DNA of 64,000 nucleotides from Hymenobacter sp. BT188 (GCF_014333585.1 NZ_JACSCW010000009.1:1-64000); one strand, 5' to 3'. Positions 8,796 to 17,979 are shown, numbered from the stretch's first letter. Numbers and translations: made by a program. The notes: generated from the sequence alone by a model not told the origin.

Positions 8796-9046
8796 ACTCG
8801 AGGCGTTTCCAGGAAATACTCCGACCAGCGGCAAAAGGATATACCAGAAAGCTCGACTGTTGCCCTGGCGCTTCAGTAGTTTGCATTGGTCCCAGCCTTA
8901 TTTCGCCGAAAAAGCCCCCCAGCTCAGGGTTTTGGCAAATCGGCTCAGGAGGCTGGGGCAGGATCTGACCAAAATATTGCTACCAACTTCCCCTCAACGG
9001 CGCGCGTACGTCAAAGCTTATCATATCACAACATAATCGCAACGCT

Positions 9047-9571
9047 ATGAATCCTACCCAACTGAGCGACGAGCTCCGCAACGCCGACACCCCCGACTTG
9101 AACCGCCGCCGCTGGATTGTTGGCCTCTCTATGCTGGGCGCTGCCGCTGGGCAAATTGTGGGTCTTTATCAAACGGGTATCATCAAAACCTTGCCCGATC
9201 CGCCGTCTGGGGGGCTTTTTAACTCGCCCAAAGTCGACGCCTCCGACTACGCCTACAAGCGCTTCGACACGCCCGATGCCCTGATGATGATCGTGAGCTA
9301 CGGTATCACGGCTTGGCTGGCGGGCGCGGGGGGCAAAAATCGGGCAACGCAGGTTCCCGCTTTACCCATTGCTATGGGCGTCAAAACGCTCGCTGATACG
9401 CTGACGGCCGTGAAGCTGGGGCAAGAGGAATGGGCCGAAAACAAAGCCCTGTGCTTTTACTGCCAAGTCGCTACGGTGGCCTCGGTAGCGTCAGTGGCTT
9501 TGGCGGTGCCGGAGGTAATAAGAGCGGTCAAAGCTTTTGGCGGCAATAATGGCAGGGCCCAGCCCGCGTGA
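9047..9571 (+). CDS. VKOR-family-like membrane protein
   Basis: A 174-residue protein with membrane segments near residues 25-45, 80-100 and 138-160 and a CFYC motif near residue 145 in ENKALCFYCQVATV. The CxxC at the start of the last helix matches the active site of vitamin K epoxide reductase-like proteins, which reoxidise disulfide-forming partners. The second cysteine pair found in the loop of full VKOR proteins is not visible, so activity is uncertain. It is followed after 42 bp by the FUSC-family gene, possibly co-transcribed. Confidence 0.65.
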   Translation: MNPTQLSDELRNADTPDLNRRRWIVGLSMLGAAAGQIVGLYQTGIIKTLPDPPSGGLFNSPKVDASDYAYKRFDTPDALMMIVSYGITAWLAGAGGKNRATQVPALPIAMGVKTLADTLTAVKLGQEEWAENKALCFYCQVATVASVASVALAVPEVIRAVKAFGGNNGRAQPA

Positions 9572-9613
9572 CCAGAATACAGTAGCGACTAGTGCCAGCC
9601 GAATGCTTGATTC

Positions 9614-10705
9614 ATGCGCAGACCCCTCCGACGCAATGTTGTCCGCTCGCGACGCGCTTTACTTAGCGTGGTTCAGCTTAACCCGGTTCCCTGGCGGTGG
9701 AAGGCGGGAGTAGAGGCCGGGTTGGCGCTTGGCTTGCCGATGGGGCTGTTTACGGCCATTGGTCAGCAGGGATGGGGGCTCCAGGCGGCGCTGGGAGCGT
9801 TTACAGCTCTCTACGGTGCCAGCCTCAGCCGCCGCGACCGTCTGCATCTGCTGCCGCTGGTGGCGGCGGGTCTGGTGTTGTCGGCAGCGCTTGGCGTAGC
9901 ATGCTCGGGCAATATATGGCTGACCAGCGCGTGCGTGGTCATTGTGAGTGCGATGGCGTGCACGCTGGCCTTGGGTGTGCGGCTCGGTCCTCCCGGCCCA
10001 ATGATGTTTGTATTGGTAGCGGCGGTAAGCAGCCACTTGGCTATGCCTAAAGCGCTGGGGGGCGTGGGGCTGCCCGGTATGCCGCTTATCGGGTTGGTGG
10101 CGGTGGGCTCTTTACTGGCGTATCTGGTTGTTATTCTGCCGCTGCTGTGGCCTTCGGTGCGGCAGCGCAATGGGCCGCCCACCGGACTGGGCAAGCTGTT
10201 TCCGCGGCTTCACCTTGATGCCGACACGGTCACCCTGACGGTGCGGATAGTGGTGGCCGTGGCGGGAGCCACCCTCGTCAGTCGCCCGCTAGGGGCGTAC
10301 CGGTCGTACTGGGTGGTGTTATCAGCGATGGCCGTGCTTCAGTCGAGCGTTACGCGGCGGCTTACTGCCATTCGGGCGGTGCAGCGCGTGGGGGGCACGC
10401 TGATCGGTATTGGCGTATTCGAACTGATGGCCTTGGCTCAGCCTTCAGGCTTAGGCCTGGTGGCGCTGCTCATGCTGCTGCAGGCGGCGACAGAAGTGGT
10501 GGCGGCTCGCAACTATGCGCTGGCCCTGCTCTTTATTACCCCGCTTGCCCTAATGAATTCCACGGCCGGGCACGTGGGCAACTCCTTGGTACCAGTGGAA
10601 GGCCGCATGCTGGATACACTGCTGGGCGCAGGCATTGCGCTGGCAGTATTTGGGGTGGGCGAAGGTCTTCAGCACCTGTATGCACGGCGACCAGCAGCTA
10701 ACTAG
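9614..10705 (+). CDS. FUSC-family membrane protein (aromatic acid exporter-like)
   Basis: A 363-residue inner-membrane protein with about ten hydrophobic segments in two blocks. The second block contains the FUSC-like signature around SRPLGAYRSYWVVLSAMAVL and RRLTAIRAVQRVGGTLIG. Relatives (YccS/AaeB/fusaric acid resistance type) export aromatic or weak acids. It is shorter than AaeB-type pumps and has no large cytoplasmic domain. The substrate is unknown. Poor start-site signals make the exact N-terminus uncertain; an in-frame start nearer the first helix is possible. Confidence 0.82.
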   Translation: MRRPLRRNVVRSRRALLSVVQLNPVPWRWKAGVEAGLALGLPMGLFTAIGQQGWGLQAALGAFTALYGASLSRRDRLHLLPLVAAGLVLSAALGVACSGNIWLTSACVVIVSAMACTLALGVRLGPPGPMMFVLVAAVSSHLAMPKALGGVGLPGMPLIGLVAVGSLLAYLVVILPLLWPSVRQRNGPPTGLGKLFPRLHLDADTVTLTVRIVVAVAGATLVSRPLGAYRSYWVVLSAMAVLQSSVTRRLTAIRAVQRVGGTLIGIGVFELMALAQPSGLGLVALLMLLQAATEVVAARNYALALLFITPLALMNSTAGHVGNSLVPVEGRMLDTLLGAGIALAVFGVGEGLQHLYARRPAAN

Positions 10706-10782
10706 AAATGCTTTGGGAATACAGCTAAAGCACACTTATAAATGAAGAAGCCAGTGAATAGGCTCCTCCCTAAAGTTTAGAA

Positions 10783-12048
10783 TTAAGCCTCGGCGGGCTC
10801 ATTTTGCGGAGTGGCAGCCGGCTCCGGGTGCATCGGTGCTACATAGCTGGCCAGGGAGCGCATGACCAACACGGTGCTCACGACCGTCAGAACGGCGCCA
10901 GTGAGGAAAGCCGCGCCGGGAAAATGCACCGGGGCCTGCGAACCAGTGAAATACGAGAATAAGTTCGTCATCATCGGTGGGCCGATGATGGACGTGGCAC
11001 TGACCAGACTGGTGAGCGCGCCCTGCAATTCGCCCTGCTCATTGGCCGGCACCTGCCCCGACATAATGCCCTGCAAGGCCGGCATCGCAATGCCCCCCAG
11101 ACTGTAAGGAACCAGAAAAGCGAACATCATCCAGCCCTTGGAGGCGAAAGCAAATAGCGTAAAACCGATGGCATACAGTGTCATACCCACCAGCACCGAG
11201 CGCTTGGCCCCCAATCGTGGATTTATAACCCGAATAAGCAAGCCTTGCACCAGGGCCGTCATCAGGCCCACGGCTCCGAGGGAGTAGCCAACCCACTTTT
11301 CATTCCACCCAAACTTGTACATGGTATAATACGACCAGGTGCTTTGGGTAGCGTGGGCCGCAATGTAAAGCAGCAGCATTGAGCCCACCAAGCCCAAAAT
11401 AACCGGATAGCGCTGCAACTGCTTCAAAGAGCCCACCGCATTGGCCCGCTTCCAATCGAAGGGCCGTCGGTTTTCCTTAGCCAATGATTCGGGCAAGACA
11501 AAGTAACCATAGAGCCAGTTGAGCAGGGTGAGACCAGCCGCCGCCATAAACGGCACTCGCGGACCATATTGCCCCAGCAAGCCGCCAATCACTGGCCCAA
11601 TGATAAAGCCTAAGCCAAAGGCGGCGCCAATCATGCCGAAGTTCTGCGCCCGTTTCTCTGGGGGGCTGATATCGGCGATGTAAGCCGAGGCCGTGGTGAA
11701 GCTGGCGCCGGTGATACCCGCAATAATGCGCCCCACGAACAGCCAGCCCACGGTAGGAGCAAAAGCCAGAAACAGGTAATCCAACCCAAACCCGAACAGG
11801 GCAAACAGCAGCACCGGGCGTCGGCCGTACTGGTCGCTGAGGTTGCCGAGCACCGGCGAAAACAGAAATTGCATTCCGGCAAAGGCAAACAGCATCCAGC
11901 CGCCGTATTGTGCTGCTTCGCTCAGGGTGCCGCCAATCAACTCCCGAATAAGCGTGGGCAGAACCGGAATGATAATGCCGAACCCAATAACGTCCAGCAG
12001 CAGCGTGATGAAAATGAAGCCAAGCGCGGCTTTACGGTTTTCGGCCAT
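10783..12048 (-). CDS. MFS transporter, TetA-like drug exporter
   Basis: A 421-residue, 12-helix major facilitator with the motif A region GNLSDQYGRRPVL between helices 2 and 3, and FVGRIIAGITGASFTTASAY and AAFGLGFIIGPVIGGLLG in the first half. These are characteristic of the TCR/Tet family of H+ antiporters, in which tetracycline and other drug pumps fall. Chromosomal Bacteroidota members are usually general exporters and resistance cannot be inferred. A copy of the dispersed GCCCCCCA motif ends one base before the start codon. AT-rich repeats of ATACTAAA lie about 80 bp upstream (12100-12145). Confidence 0.9.
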   Translation of the reverse strand: MAENRKAALGFIFITLLLDVIGFGIIIPVLPTLIRELIGGTLSEAAQYGGWMLFAFAGMQFLFSPVLGNLSDQYGRRPVLLFALFGFGLDYLFLAFAPTVGWLFVGRIIAGITGASFTTASAYIADISPPEKRAQNFGMIGAAFGLGFIIGPVIGGLLGQYGPRVPFMAAAGLTLLNWLYGYFVLPESLAKENRRPFDWKRANAVGSLKQLQRYPVILGLVGSMLLLYIAAHATQSTWSYYTMYKFGWNEKWVGYSLGAVGLMTALVQGLLIRVINPRLGAKRSVLVGMTLYAIGFTLFAFASKGWMMFAFLVPYSLGGIAMPALQGIMSGQVPANEQGELQGALTSLVSATSIIGPPMMTNLFSYFTGSQAPVHFPGAAFLTGAVLTVVSTVLVMRSLASYVAPMHPEPAATPQNEPAEA

Positions 12049-12160
12049 TGGGGGGCTTTTTTATGGATGAGCAATAAGAAAACCTGAGGCCCAAATAACG
12101 CCATTAAATACTAAATATAATAGTAGATATACTAAATTTAGTGGCAAGTATTTTGAGGAC

Positions 12161-15100
12161 TTAGAAGATAATTACTTCCTCTGTATCAAAGTAATACAGC
12201 ACATGCTGAATATCGGTGTAGCCTAGTTGCTGGAAAAGCCCCCCATACTGCTGAAGCAAGCGGCGGTGCTGGGGCTCGGGCGGCGGAATCCGGAAATCGA
12301 GCAGCGTGACGCGGCCGGGCGCAGGCCCTACGTTGGGCTCAAAAACGATCCGGTCGGGTTTATAATCCTGTCGCGGCACACCACCAACCAGGATTTCGCG
12401 TTCCGTCTCAGCCGATACTTCACGACTAAAGTAATGGGCGAGCTGCGGGTTCTGTACCGTCCGGCTAAGGAGGGTCAGGAGTGCGGGGCGCTCCTTTGTA
12501 CTCACCAAGCCTTCAGCGACAAGGTGCGTAGCCACGCGCTCCACATCCGACGCCAGAATGGTACGGCGCAAAGCGTAGTGAAGCTTCCGACTCCATTCGC
12601 GCTGCACCTGTTGGTCGTCGAAATCAAAGACGGTATTGGCGTGCCGGCGCAGGCGCAGGCGCTCTTCCCAAGGTGTGCTGGTAAGATTATGAAGCTGCCA
12701 ATTGCCGGTGGTGGCCGTGACGTTTTTGATAGTCGGAACCCGGTGCTGAGCATCGGACAGCACGTAGGCGGTACGCTCGTCATCCCATTGCTCAGTGCTT
12801 AGTAAGTAGCGGTGCAATAGCTCCGCTATGGTCTTAGCTTGCTCGCTGGGGGGCGTTTCTGCCTCCGCGGAGCGTGACGAACTGCTTTTGCTAGGCTTCG
12901 GACGGCGGCTGATGGCGTACAGGCGGTGGCGCGGGCGGGTAAAGGCCACGTACAGCATGTTTAAGCCTTCGAGAAAGGTCTTTTCCAACTCCTCCGTGTA
13001 CTGCTGAGCCAAGGGCGTCCGCGTCAAAGCTTGCGTCTGGCTGACCACGGCGATGGGGGGCATTTCCGGCACTGGCTTTTCCTCCTCGGTCAGGCGACCC
13101 CAAAGCAAGGTGTTGCGGTGGGGCGTCAGGCTCCAGTCGGCGAAGGGCACGATGACCACACCGTAGGCCAAGCCCTTAGCTTTGTGCACGGTGGTAATAG
13201 TAATGGCGTCGCGGCCGGCGGGGGCGTTGATGCTCAAAGAGCTTTTCTTCTGCTGCCAGTAAGCCAGAAAGTTATTCAGGTTGTTGCCGAAGCGCAGACT
13301 GAATTCCAAGGTCAGATCGAGGAAGCGGAAGAGGTACTCACTTTCCGCATTGCGGCCCAGCAGCCCGAACATGCCAATGAGGCGTTCAGTGAGCTCGTAC
13401 AGGCCGAGGTTGCCAGTTTCGCGCTCCTGCACGTCGTAGCCCAGGTCGCGCAGCTCGTCGAAAAAGGGCAGGGCTTTATCGTTGTTGGCCAACTCGGCAA
13501 TGCGGCGGGCGCGGGCCGGCGTGGGGGGCAAATGCCGCACAACTTTATCCACCAGCAGCAAGGCTTCCGCACGAGCCAGCGTATCGGCCGGCTGGTTCAG
13601 CACCCGAAACACGGCCACTAACAAATTCACGACCTCCGCAAATTCCAGCGACAACGAATCGGCCGAAATAATGGGGTAGCCACGCTCCTTCAGAAACTTC
13701 GCGACGCGTCGGCTACTGTCGCGACGGCGGCAGAGCACGGCAATATCCTGAAGGCGAAACCCATCTTCTAGGGCCTGCTCTACTAGTTGCAGGGTGAGAT
13801 ACAGGGTGCTTTCCTCGTAATCAAGCAGATGGGTGAGGGGCAGGCCGGGGAGAGGTTCGTCGGAGTAAGTGCCAGTGGCAGGAGAGTAGCGGCGGGCGGG
13901 GGCCGCGTCTTCGGTGAAGAGTAGCTCGATGTGACCAACTCCAGTAGCGGAAGGAGTGGGCTGGGAAGCAGCAGGTCCTACTTGCCCAAACTCTTCATCA
14001 TAAATGCCCCCCACCAGCGGCAATCCCTCGTGGCCCTTGCTCACAAACTCAAAAAACGAGTTGTTGAAGTCAATAATGGGCGCCGCCGACCGATAATTCA
14101 CGTTTAGATTCTGCGGCTCCAAGGCCTGATCCAACGTGAAATACCGATCCTCCAGCAGCCCGCGCAACTCGTCGTCCGCGACGCGGCCGTACAGGTACTC
14201 CGTCTCATTCTTGTGCAGCCGCAGAATCTGCTCCATTTCGCCGCCCCGCCAGCGGTAGATGGCCTGCTTGGCGTCGCCCACGGCGAGGCTCAAATTGCCC
14301 CCCGACACGGCGTTCTCGACCAGCGGCAGCAAATTATTCCATTGCAGCACCGACGTATCCTGAAACTCGTCAATCAGCAGGTGCAAATACCGCTCACCCA
14401 TGCGCTCGTAGAGAAACGGCACCGGCTCGCGCAGCACAATGCTGGCAATGCGGCGGTTAAACTCCGCGATGAGCACCACGCCCCGCTCGCGGCTGAGCTG
14501 GTCCACGGCCTTGCTCAGCTCGCTCAGCAGCGACACATGAAACAGGTAGGGCATCATGCCGTTCACCAGCACATAATCGGGCAGGAGGGTGGCGCGCAGG
14601 GTTTCTAGCTCCACGAAAGCATCCGTCAGGTCCGACTTCACGGCGTCCACGCGCTGCTTGTCGGCGGCGGTTTTTACTTTGCCGCTGTACCATTTGTCCT
14701 GCTCCATGGTGGCGCGCACGTAGCTGTTGGCCTCCTTATCGGGTTGCAGGCGCTCGTCCCACTTGGTGAAGTAGCCGATGATGCCATTCTTGCCCTGGTA
14801 TAGGTCGGCGTCGGTTACGCCGGCCGCGTCGAGGGTGGCCAGGGCGCGGGCGGCCACGGCTTGTACTTGCTGCTCAATGGCTTCCCGGCGCTGGCGCAGC
14901 GTCTCGTGGAGGCGGCGGTAATCCTGAAGCGACATCCGCTGCAACTGCTCCACGGCCTCGTGCACGGGCTCCGAAAGCAGGAAGCGGCCAAACTGCACCA
15001 GCTCATCGGGGAGAGTATTCCAGCTGCGGCCTTCCTCGGCCTTGCTCAGTGCGTAGTCGGCCAGGGAGCGGGAGAGCAGGGCCGAGTTGGGGTCGCGGTT

Positions 15101-15607
15101 TACTTTGTCGAGCAGCAACGCCACGGCACTTTGCAGCACCGCGTCGCCATCCAGCTCCACCTCAAAGGTGGCGGGCAGGCCCAACTCCCGCGTGAAGGCC
15201 TGCACAATGCGCTGCACAAAGGAGTCGATGGTGCTGACAGCAAAATCGGCGTAGTGGTACAGCACCAGCCGAAACGTGGCCGCCGCACGCCGCCGCAGCT
15301 CCTGCTGTTGCTCCTGAGGCGTCTCGGCGAGGCGCGAAAACTGACCGTCGGCGGCCAGCTCCGCCGCAAGTTCGCGCAGCAGCGCATCTTCCTGGTTTTC
15401 GGCCGTGGGGTAGGCAAACCGCCGCAGCGCCCCAATAATGCGCTCCTTCATCTCCCCGGCCGCATCATTAGTAAACGTAATGGCCAGAATGCTCTTGAAG
15501 TAAGCCGGATCATCGGCCCCCAGCGCCAGCTTCAGGTATTCCTTGGTAAGCTGATAGGTTTTGCCGGATCCGGCAGAAGAGGAATAGATACGGAAGGTGG
15601 CGGGCAT
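12161..15607 (-). CDS. UvrD/RecB-like helicase-nuclease (AddA-like)
   Basis: A 1148-residue SF1A helicase for double-strand break repair. Starting at ATG 15607 puts the Walker A motif (SSSAGSGKT, K16) at the N-terminus as in AddA; the ATG at 15661 adds an unlikely extension. Motif II is LIDEFQDTSVLQW, followed by VGDAKQAIYRWRGGEM, and motif V is TVHKAKGLAYGVVIVPF. The C-terminus has the outline of a PD-(D/E)XK nuclease (PDRI, then TLLDFRIP, then LLQQYGGLF), but the catalytic Lys appears as Arg in DFR. No AddB-like partner is seen nearby. The gene is upstream of the MFS gene on the same strand. Confidence 0.88.
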   Translation of the reverse strand: MPATFRIYSSSAGSGKTYQLTKEYLKLALGADDPAYFKSILAITFTNDAAGEMKERIIGALRRFAYPTAENQEDALLRELAAELAADGQFSRLAETPQEQQQELRRRAAATFRLVLYHYADFAVSTIDSFVQRIVQAFTRELGLPATFEVELDGDAVLQSAVALLLDKVNRDPNSALLSRSLADYALSKAEEGRSWNTLPDELVQFGRFLLSEPVHEAVEQLQRMSLQDYRRLHETLRQRREAIEQQVQAVAARALATLDAAGVTDADLYQGKNGIIGYFTKWDERLQPDKEANSYVRATMEQDKWYSGKVKTAADKQRVDAVKSDLTDAFVELETLRATLLPDYVLVNGMMPYLFHVSLLSELSKAVDQLSRERGVVLIAEFNRRIASIVLREPVPFLYERMGERYLHLLIDEFQDTSVLQWNNLLPLVENAVSGGNLSLAVGDAKQAIYRWRGGEMEQILRLHKNETEYLYGRVADDELRGLLEDRYFTLDQALEPQNLNVNYRSAAPIIDFNNSFFEFVSKGHEGLPLVGGIYDEEFGQVGPAASQPTPSATGVGHIELLFTEDAAPARRYSPATGTYSDEPLPGLPLTHLLDYEESTLYLTLQLVEQALEDGFRLQDIAVLCRRRDSSRRVAKFLKERGYPIISADSLSLEFAEVVNLLVAVFRVLNQPADTLARAEALLLVDKVVRHLPPTPARARRIAELANNDKALPFFDELRDLGYDVQERETGNLGLYELTERLIGMFGLLGRNAESEYLFRFLDLTLEFSLRFGNNLNNFLAYWQQKKSSLSINAPAGRDAITITTVHKAKGLAYGVVIVPFADWSLTPHRNTLLWGRLTEEEKPVPEMPPIAVVSQTQALTRTPLAQQYTEELEKTFLEGLNMLYVAFTRPRHRLYAISRRPKPSKSSSSRSAEAETPPSEQAKTIAELLHRYLLSTEQWDDERTAYVLSDAQHRVPTIKNVTATTGNWQLHNLTSTPWEERLRLRRHANTVFDFDDQQVQREWSRKLHYALRRTILASDVERVATHLVAEGLVSTKERPALLTLLSRTVQNPQLAHYFSREVSAETEREILVGGVPRQDYKPDRIVFEPNVGPAPGRVTLLDFRIPPPEPQHRRLLQQYGGLFQQLGYTDIQHVLYYFDTEEVIIF

Positions 15608-15781
15608 TATAGGAGAGGATCGGGGGGCTTTTCTGCAAAAGTAAAGCGGAAGTAGTGGCAATAGAGCCTACTAATTGGCCTGCATTATGCTACCAAGGGT
15701 ATACTGCTAACGGTTTGCAGTTACTTGTAGTGCCGTTTGGTCAATTCAGTACAGTCATAAATATATTTTTGATTATATACA

Positions 15782-16501
15782 ATGGTCACGCAAATTAGAA
15801 TAATTACTATTTTATTTTCACTTATAATGCTTAGCTTTTTTGGCTTAGGTTCTTATTACATGTTTTTTGAGAATATTGCTACTGAAATAAATGTAGTAAG
15901 TATGGTTGGGATAGCTGTGTCTGTTTTATTTGTTGCCGGGGTTTTTTCTGTTTATTGGTTTACTCTTATAATAATTATACATGATGATTTGAATAAAATC
16001 TTATTTATTTATCCATTTAGAATGAAGAGAAAAACTTATCAATTTGAAGATATAATCGGGTTTAGATTTAAGTATCTTAATGCGAAAATTAACTATAAAT
16101 CAATACAACTTAAAGCAAAATCTGGAGAAAAATTTCTGCTATCTGATTTTGAAACAGCAAATCTTAGAATTTTTGAAGCTTCATGTTTTAAGCATTTTGA
16201 ATTAAGAGCTGATAAGTCATTTCGAAAACTAACACGAGAAGAGCATGAGGCCGAAATTTTTGCCAGCAAAGTTTTTGATTATGAACAGGCAAAAGACATA
16301 AAATTTCATCTCATAGCAAGCATTCTTTTTTTGATTGTAATAGGTGGAGTTTCATTGAATGAAATTATTTCAAACACTAATAATTTTTCTCGTTTCCTAT
16401 TAACCGTTTTCTTGCTTTGTATACTATTGGTAGTGTTGATAGCAAGAAAGCTAGTCAAGGTTAATAAAGAAATAAGAAGACTTTCTTTGATCGTTGCTTA
16501 A
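15782..16501 (+). CDS. Hypothetical membrane protein in a low-GC island
   Basis: A 239-residue protein with two N-terminal helices (about 7-29 and 40-65), a soluble middle section rich in Lys, Phe and Tyr (KTYQFEDIIGFRFKYLNAK) and two C-terminal helices (about 176-195 and 205-222). I do not recognise a family; the central part reads like a PH-like/bacterial PH domain, which is a guess. Codon use is strongly A+T rich, unlike the neighbours on both sides, so it was probably acquired by transfer. No copy of the dispersed GCCCCCC motif occurs from about 15.63 to 18.30 kb, which supports foreign origin of this stretch. Confidence 0.7.
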   Translation: MVTQIRIITILFSLIMLSFFGLGSYYMFFENIATEINVVSMVGIAVSVLFVAGVFSVYWFTLIIIIHDDLNKILFIYPFRMKRKTYQFEDIIGFRFKYLNAKINYKSIQLKAKSGEKFLLSDFETANLRIFEASCFKHFELRADKSFRKLTREEHEAEIFASKVFDYEQAKDIKFHLIASILFLIVIGGVSLNEIISNTNNFSRFLLTVFLLCILLVVLIARKLVKVNKEIRRLSLIVA

Positions 16502-16515
16502 ATTTTTGTATAAAT

Positions 16516-16746
16516 ATGGAATCATCTTTGTTTATCTCATTTATAGATACAGTGTTTTTCTGCCTGATAATGAAATTTATGTTTAAATAAGCAAGTGGAA
16601 AGGGGGATGTAGCAGATAATAAAAAAGGCGACTACATTTCATGGGTTGAGAAGCATGGAAATAAAGTTAAAAGAAATCTGAAAGTGATTTTCTGGATTTA
16701 TGGTGTCTTCATGTTCGTTCAGTTGATTTCATTAGTAATGAATTAA
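16516..16746 (+). pseudogene. Small membrane protein gene with an in-frame stop
   Basis: ATG at 16516 opens a hydrophobic 24-codon frame (MESSLFISFIDTVFFCLIMK), is stopped by TAA at 16588-16590, and continues in the same frame for 51 more codons. The second part contains GDYISWVEKHGNKVKRN and a second hydrophobic segment (VIFWIYGVFMFVQLISLV). As one 76-codon gene it would give a small two-helix protein. The downstream part has no ATG, GTG or TTG of its own before the conserved-looking section. It is AT-rich like the gene before it and is probably a decayed cargo gene. Confidence 0.55.
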
Positions 16747-16753
16747 TAATATT

Positions 16754-16919
16754 CCTCACCCCACCGGCTCCCACAACCGCTTCTTCACGTCCTTTTCCAC
16801 GCACTTGGGCCGCTGCGACTTTGAGTCCAGGAGTACCCACTGGGTCTCGGCTTCGCAGAGCAGCACATTATCGGCGGCCCACTCGATGCGCACGAAGCGC
16901 TAGGACTGGGCCCCGCGTA
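16754..16919. repeat. Duplicated 3' end of the thioesterase gene (166 bp, decayed copy)
   Basis: This stretch matches 17558-17723, the last 166 bp of the intact thioesterase gene, without gaps. I count about 14 differences, all transitions (roughly 91% identity). Read on the minus strand it still encodes the gene's C-terminal 50 or so residues, ending in KKRLWEPVG and the same stop, but one codon has become TAG. The two copies flank the DUF433/DUF5615 cassette. This is the pattern left when DNA inserts at the 3' end of a gene and brings or regenerates that end. Confidence 0.85.
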
Positions 16920-16980
16920 TATAGCCCAAGAGCTTACTGCCTTCTATTGAGTCTTAATCCCATTTTTGTAACTTTAAGAT

Positions 16981-17220
16981 ATGGAACTGAAAGATCTTAT
17001 CATCATTGACTCCGACATCCTAGGAGGGCAGCCTGTCTTCAAGGGAACACGGGTTCCTGTCGAGACGCTTTTCGATCATCTGGAGGCTGGAGTATCGTTA
17101 GAAGAGTTTTTAGATGACTTTCCGACGGTTACTAGGCAGCAGGCTATTACGACGCTCGAAATCGCCAATAAGCTCATGACTTCAAAAAATATCGCCAAGC
17201 TCTATGAAATTGCTGCTTGA
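16981..17220 (+). CDS. DUF433 antitoxin-like protein
   Basis: A 79-residue protein with the DUF433 core: LGGQPVFKGTRVPVETLFDH followed by the helix-turn-helix-like section SLEEFLDDFPTVTRQQAITT. DUF433 proteins are the usual antitoxin partners of PIN-like DUF5615 toxins. Its end overlaps the toxin start by 17 bp, so the pair is co-translated. It lies between the two copies of the thioesterase 3' end and probably autoregulates the operon. Confidence 0.88.
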   Translation: MELKDLIIIDSDILGGQPVFKGTRVPVETLFDHLEAGVSLEEFLDDFPTVTRQQAITTLEIANKLMTSKNIAKLYEIAA

Positions 17221-17533
17221 CGAGAATCTACCTAAAAGGCTAAAGGCAGACTTTTCTGAGCATGAGATTTACACGGTGAGAGATAAGGGCTGGAATGGCA
17301 TCAAGAACGGTCAGTTGATGCAATTGATGGTAGATAATGATTTTCATGCGCTATTGACCTTCGATAAAAATCTACAGCATCAACAGAATTTTAAGAAATA
17401 CATAATAGGCGTTTTTGTCCTTTCCGCAGTCAACAATACTTACATGGAGCTAACAAAACTGACGCCGAGAGTGCATGAGTATTTGAATAAGAAAACGCTG
17501 CCTGTTGGGCCAATTATTATTGCTACGCAATAA
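17204..17533 (+). CDS. DUF5615 PIN-like toxin
   Basis: A 109-residue Mut7-C/PIN-like protein. The N-terminal MKLLLDENLPKRLK carries the first acidic residue of the PIN-like active site (D6), and LLTFDKNLQHQQNF carries the second. Members act as ribonuclease-type toxins paired with DUF433 antitoxins; the RNA target is unknown. The start codon lies inside the antitoxin gene (17 bp overlap). The low GC content and the flanking duplicated sequence mark the pair as a mobile cassette. Confidence 0.85.
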   Translation: MKLLLDENLPKRLKADFSEHEIYTVRDKGWNGIKNGQLMQLMVDNDFHALLTFDKNLQHQQNFKKYIIGVFVLSAVNNTYMELTKLTPRVHEYLNKKTLPVGPIIIATQ

Positions 17534-17559
17534 ACAGGAAAACAAGTTTTCTTGCTGCC

Positions 17560-17979
17560 TCACCCTACCGGCTCCCACAACCGCTTCTTCACGTTCTCTT
17601 CCACGCGCTTGGGCCGTTGCGACTTCGGGTCCAGGAGTACCCACTGGGTTTCGGCTTCGCAGAGCAGCACGTTATCGGTGGCCCGTTCGATGCGCACGAA
17701 GCGCTGGGACTGAGCCCCGCGTACTTCTCCTACCCAAGTAGTGCAGCGCAGTTCCTCGCCCAGAAACGCGGGCTTGTGGTAGCGGATGCGGTGTTCCAGC
17801 ACCACCCAGATATATGGCTCTCCTTCGCCGGGCGGGTAGGCGGTCAGCCAGTGCGCTGCCGCCGTATCCTGCACATACTGCACGTACTGCACATTGTTGA
17901 CGTGGTTTAGCTCGTCGATATCTGATTCAACGACGGTAAGCAGGCGGGAAAAGCGGAAGGCAGGCGTGGGCTCGGACAT
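17560..17979 (-). CDS. Acyl-CoA thioesterase, hotdog fold (4HBT type)
   Basis: A 139-residue protein from the ATG at 17979 (MSEPTPAFRFSRLLTVVESD); the longer frame to 18099 adds a repeat-derived segment. DIDELNHVNNVQYVQYVQD near residues 20-38 is the 4HBT motif with the catalytic Asp and the Asn-Asn pair. The middle (VVLEHRIRYHKPAFLGEELR) is the central hotdog strand. It hydrolyses acyl-CoA or acyl-ACP esters. The gene remains intact although a toxin-antitoxin cassette sits right after its stop codon, followed by a second copy of its 3' end. Confidence 0.9.
   Translation of the reverse strand: MSEPTPAFRFSRLLTVVESDIDELNHVNNVQYVQYVQDTAAAHWLTAYPPGEGEPYIWVVLEHRIRYHKPAFLGEELRCTTWVGEVRGAQSQRFVRIERATDNVLLCEAETQWVLLDPKSQRPKRVEENVKKRLWEPVG

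Noticed and set aside
14861..15655. 264-codon ORF opposite the AddA-like gene
   Set aside because: It is an antisense shadow caused by high GC; the minus-strand frame has clear helicase motifs.
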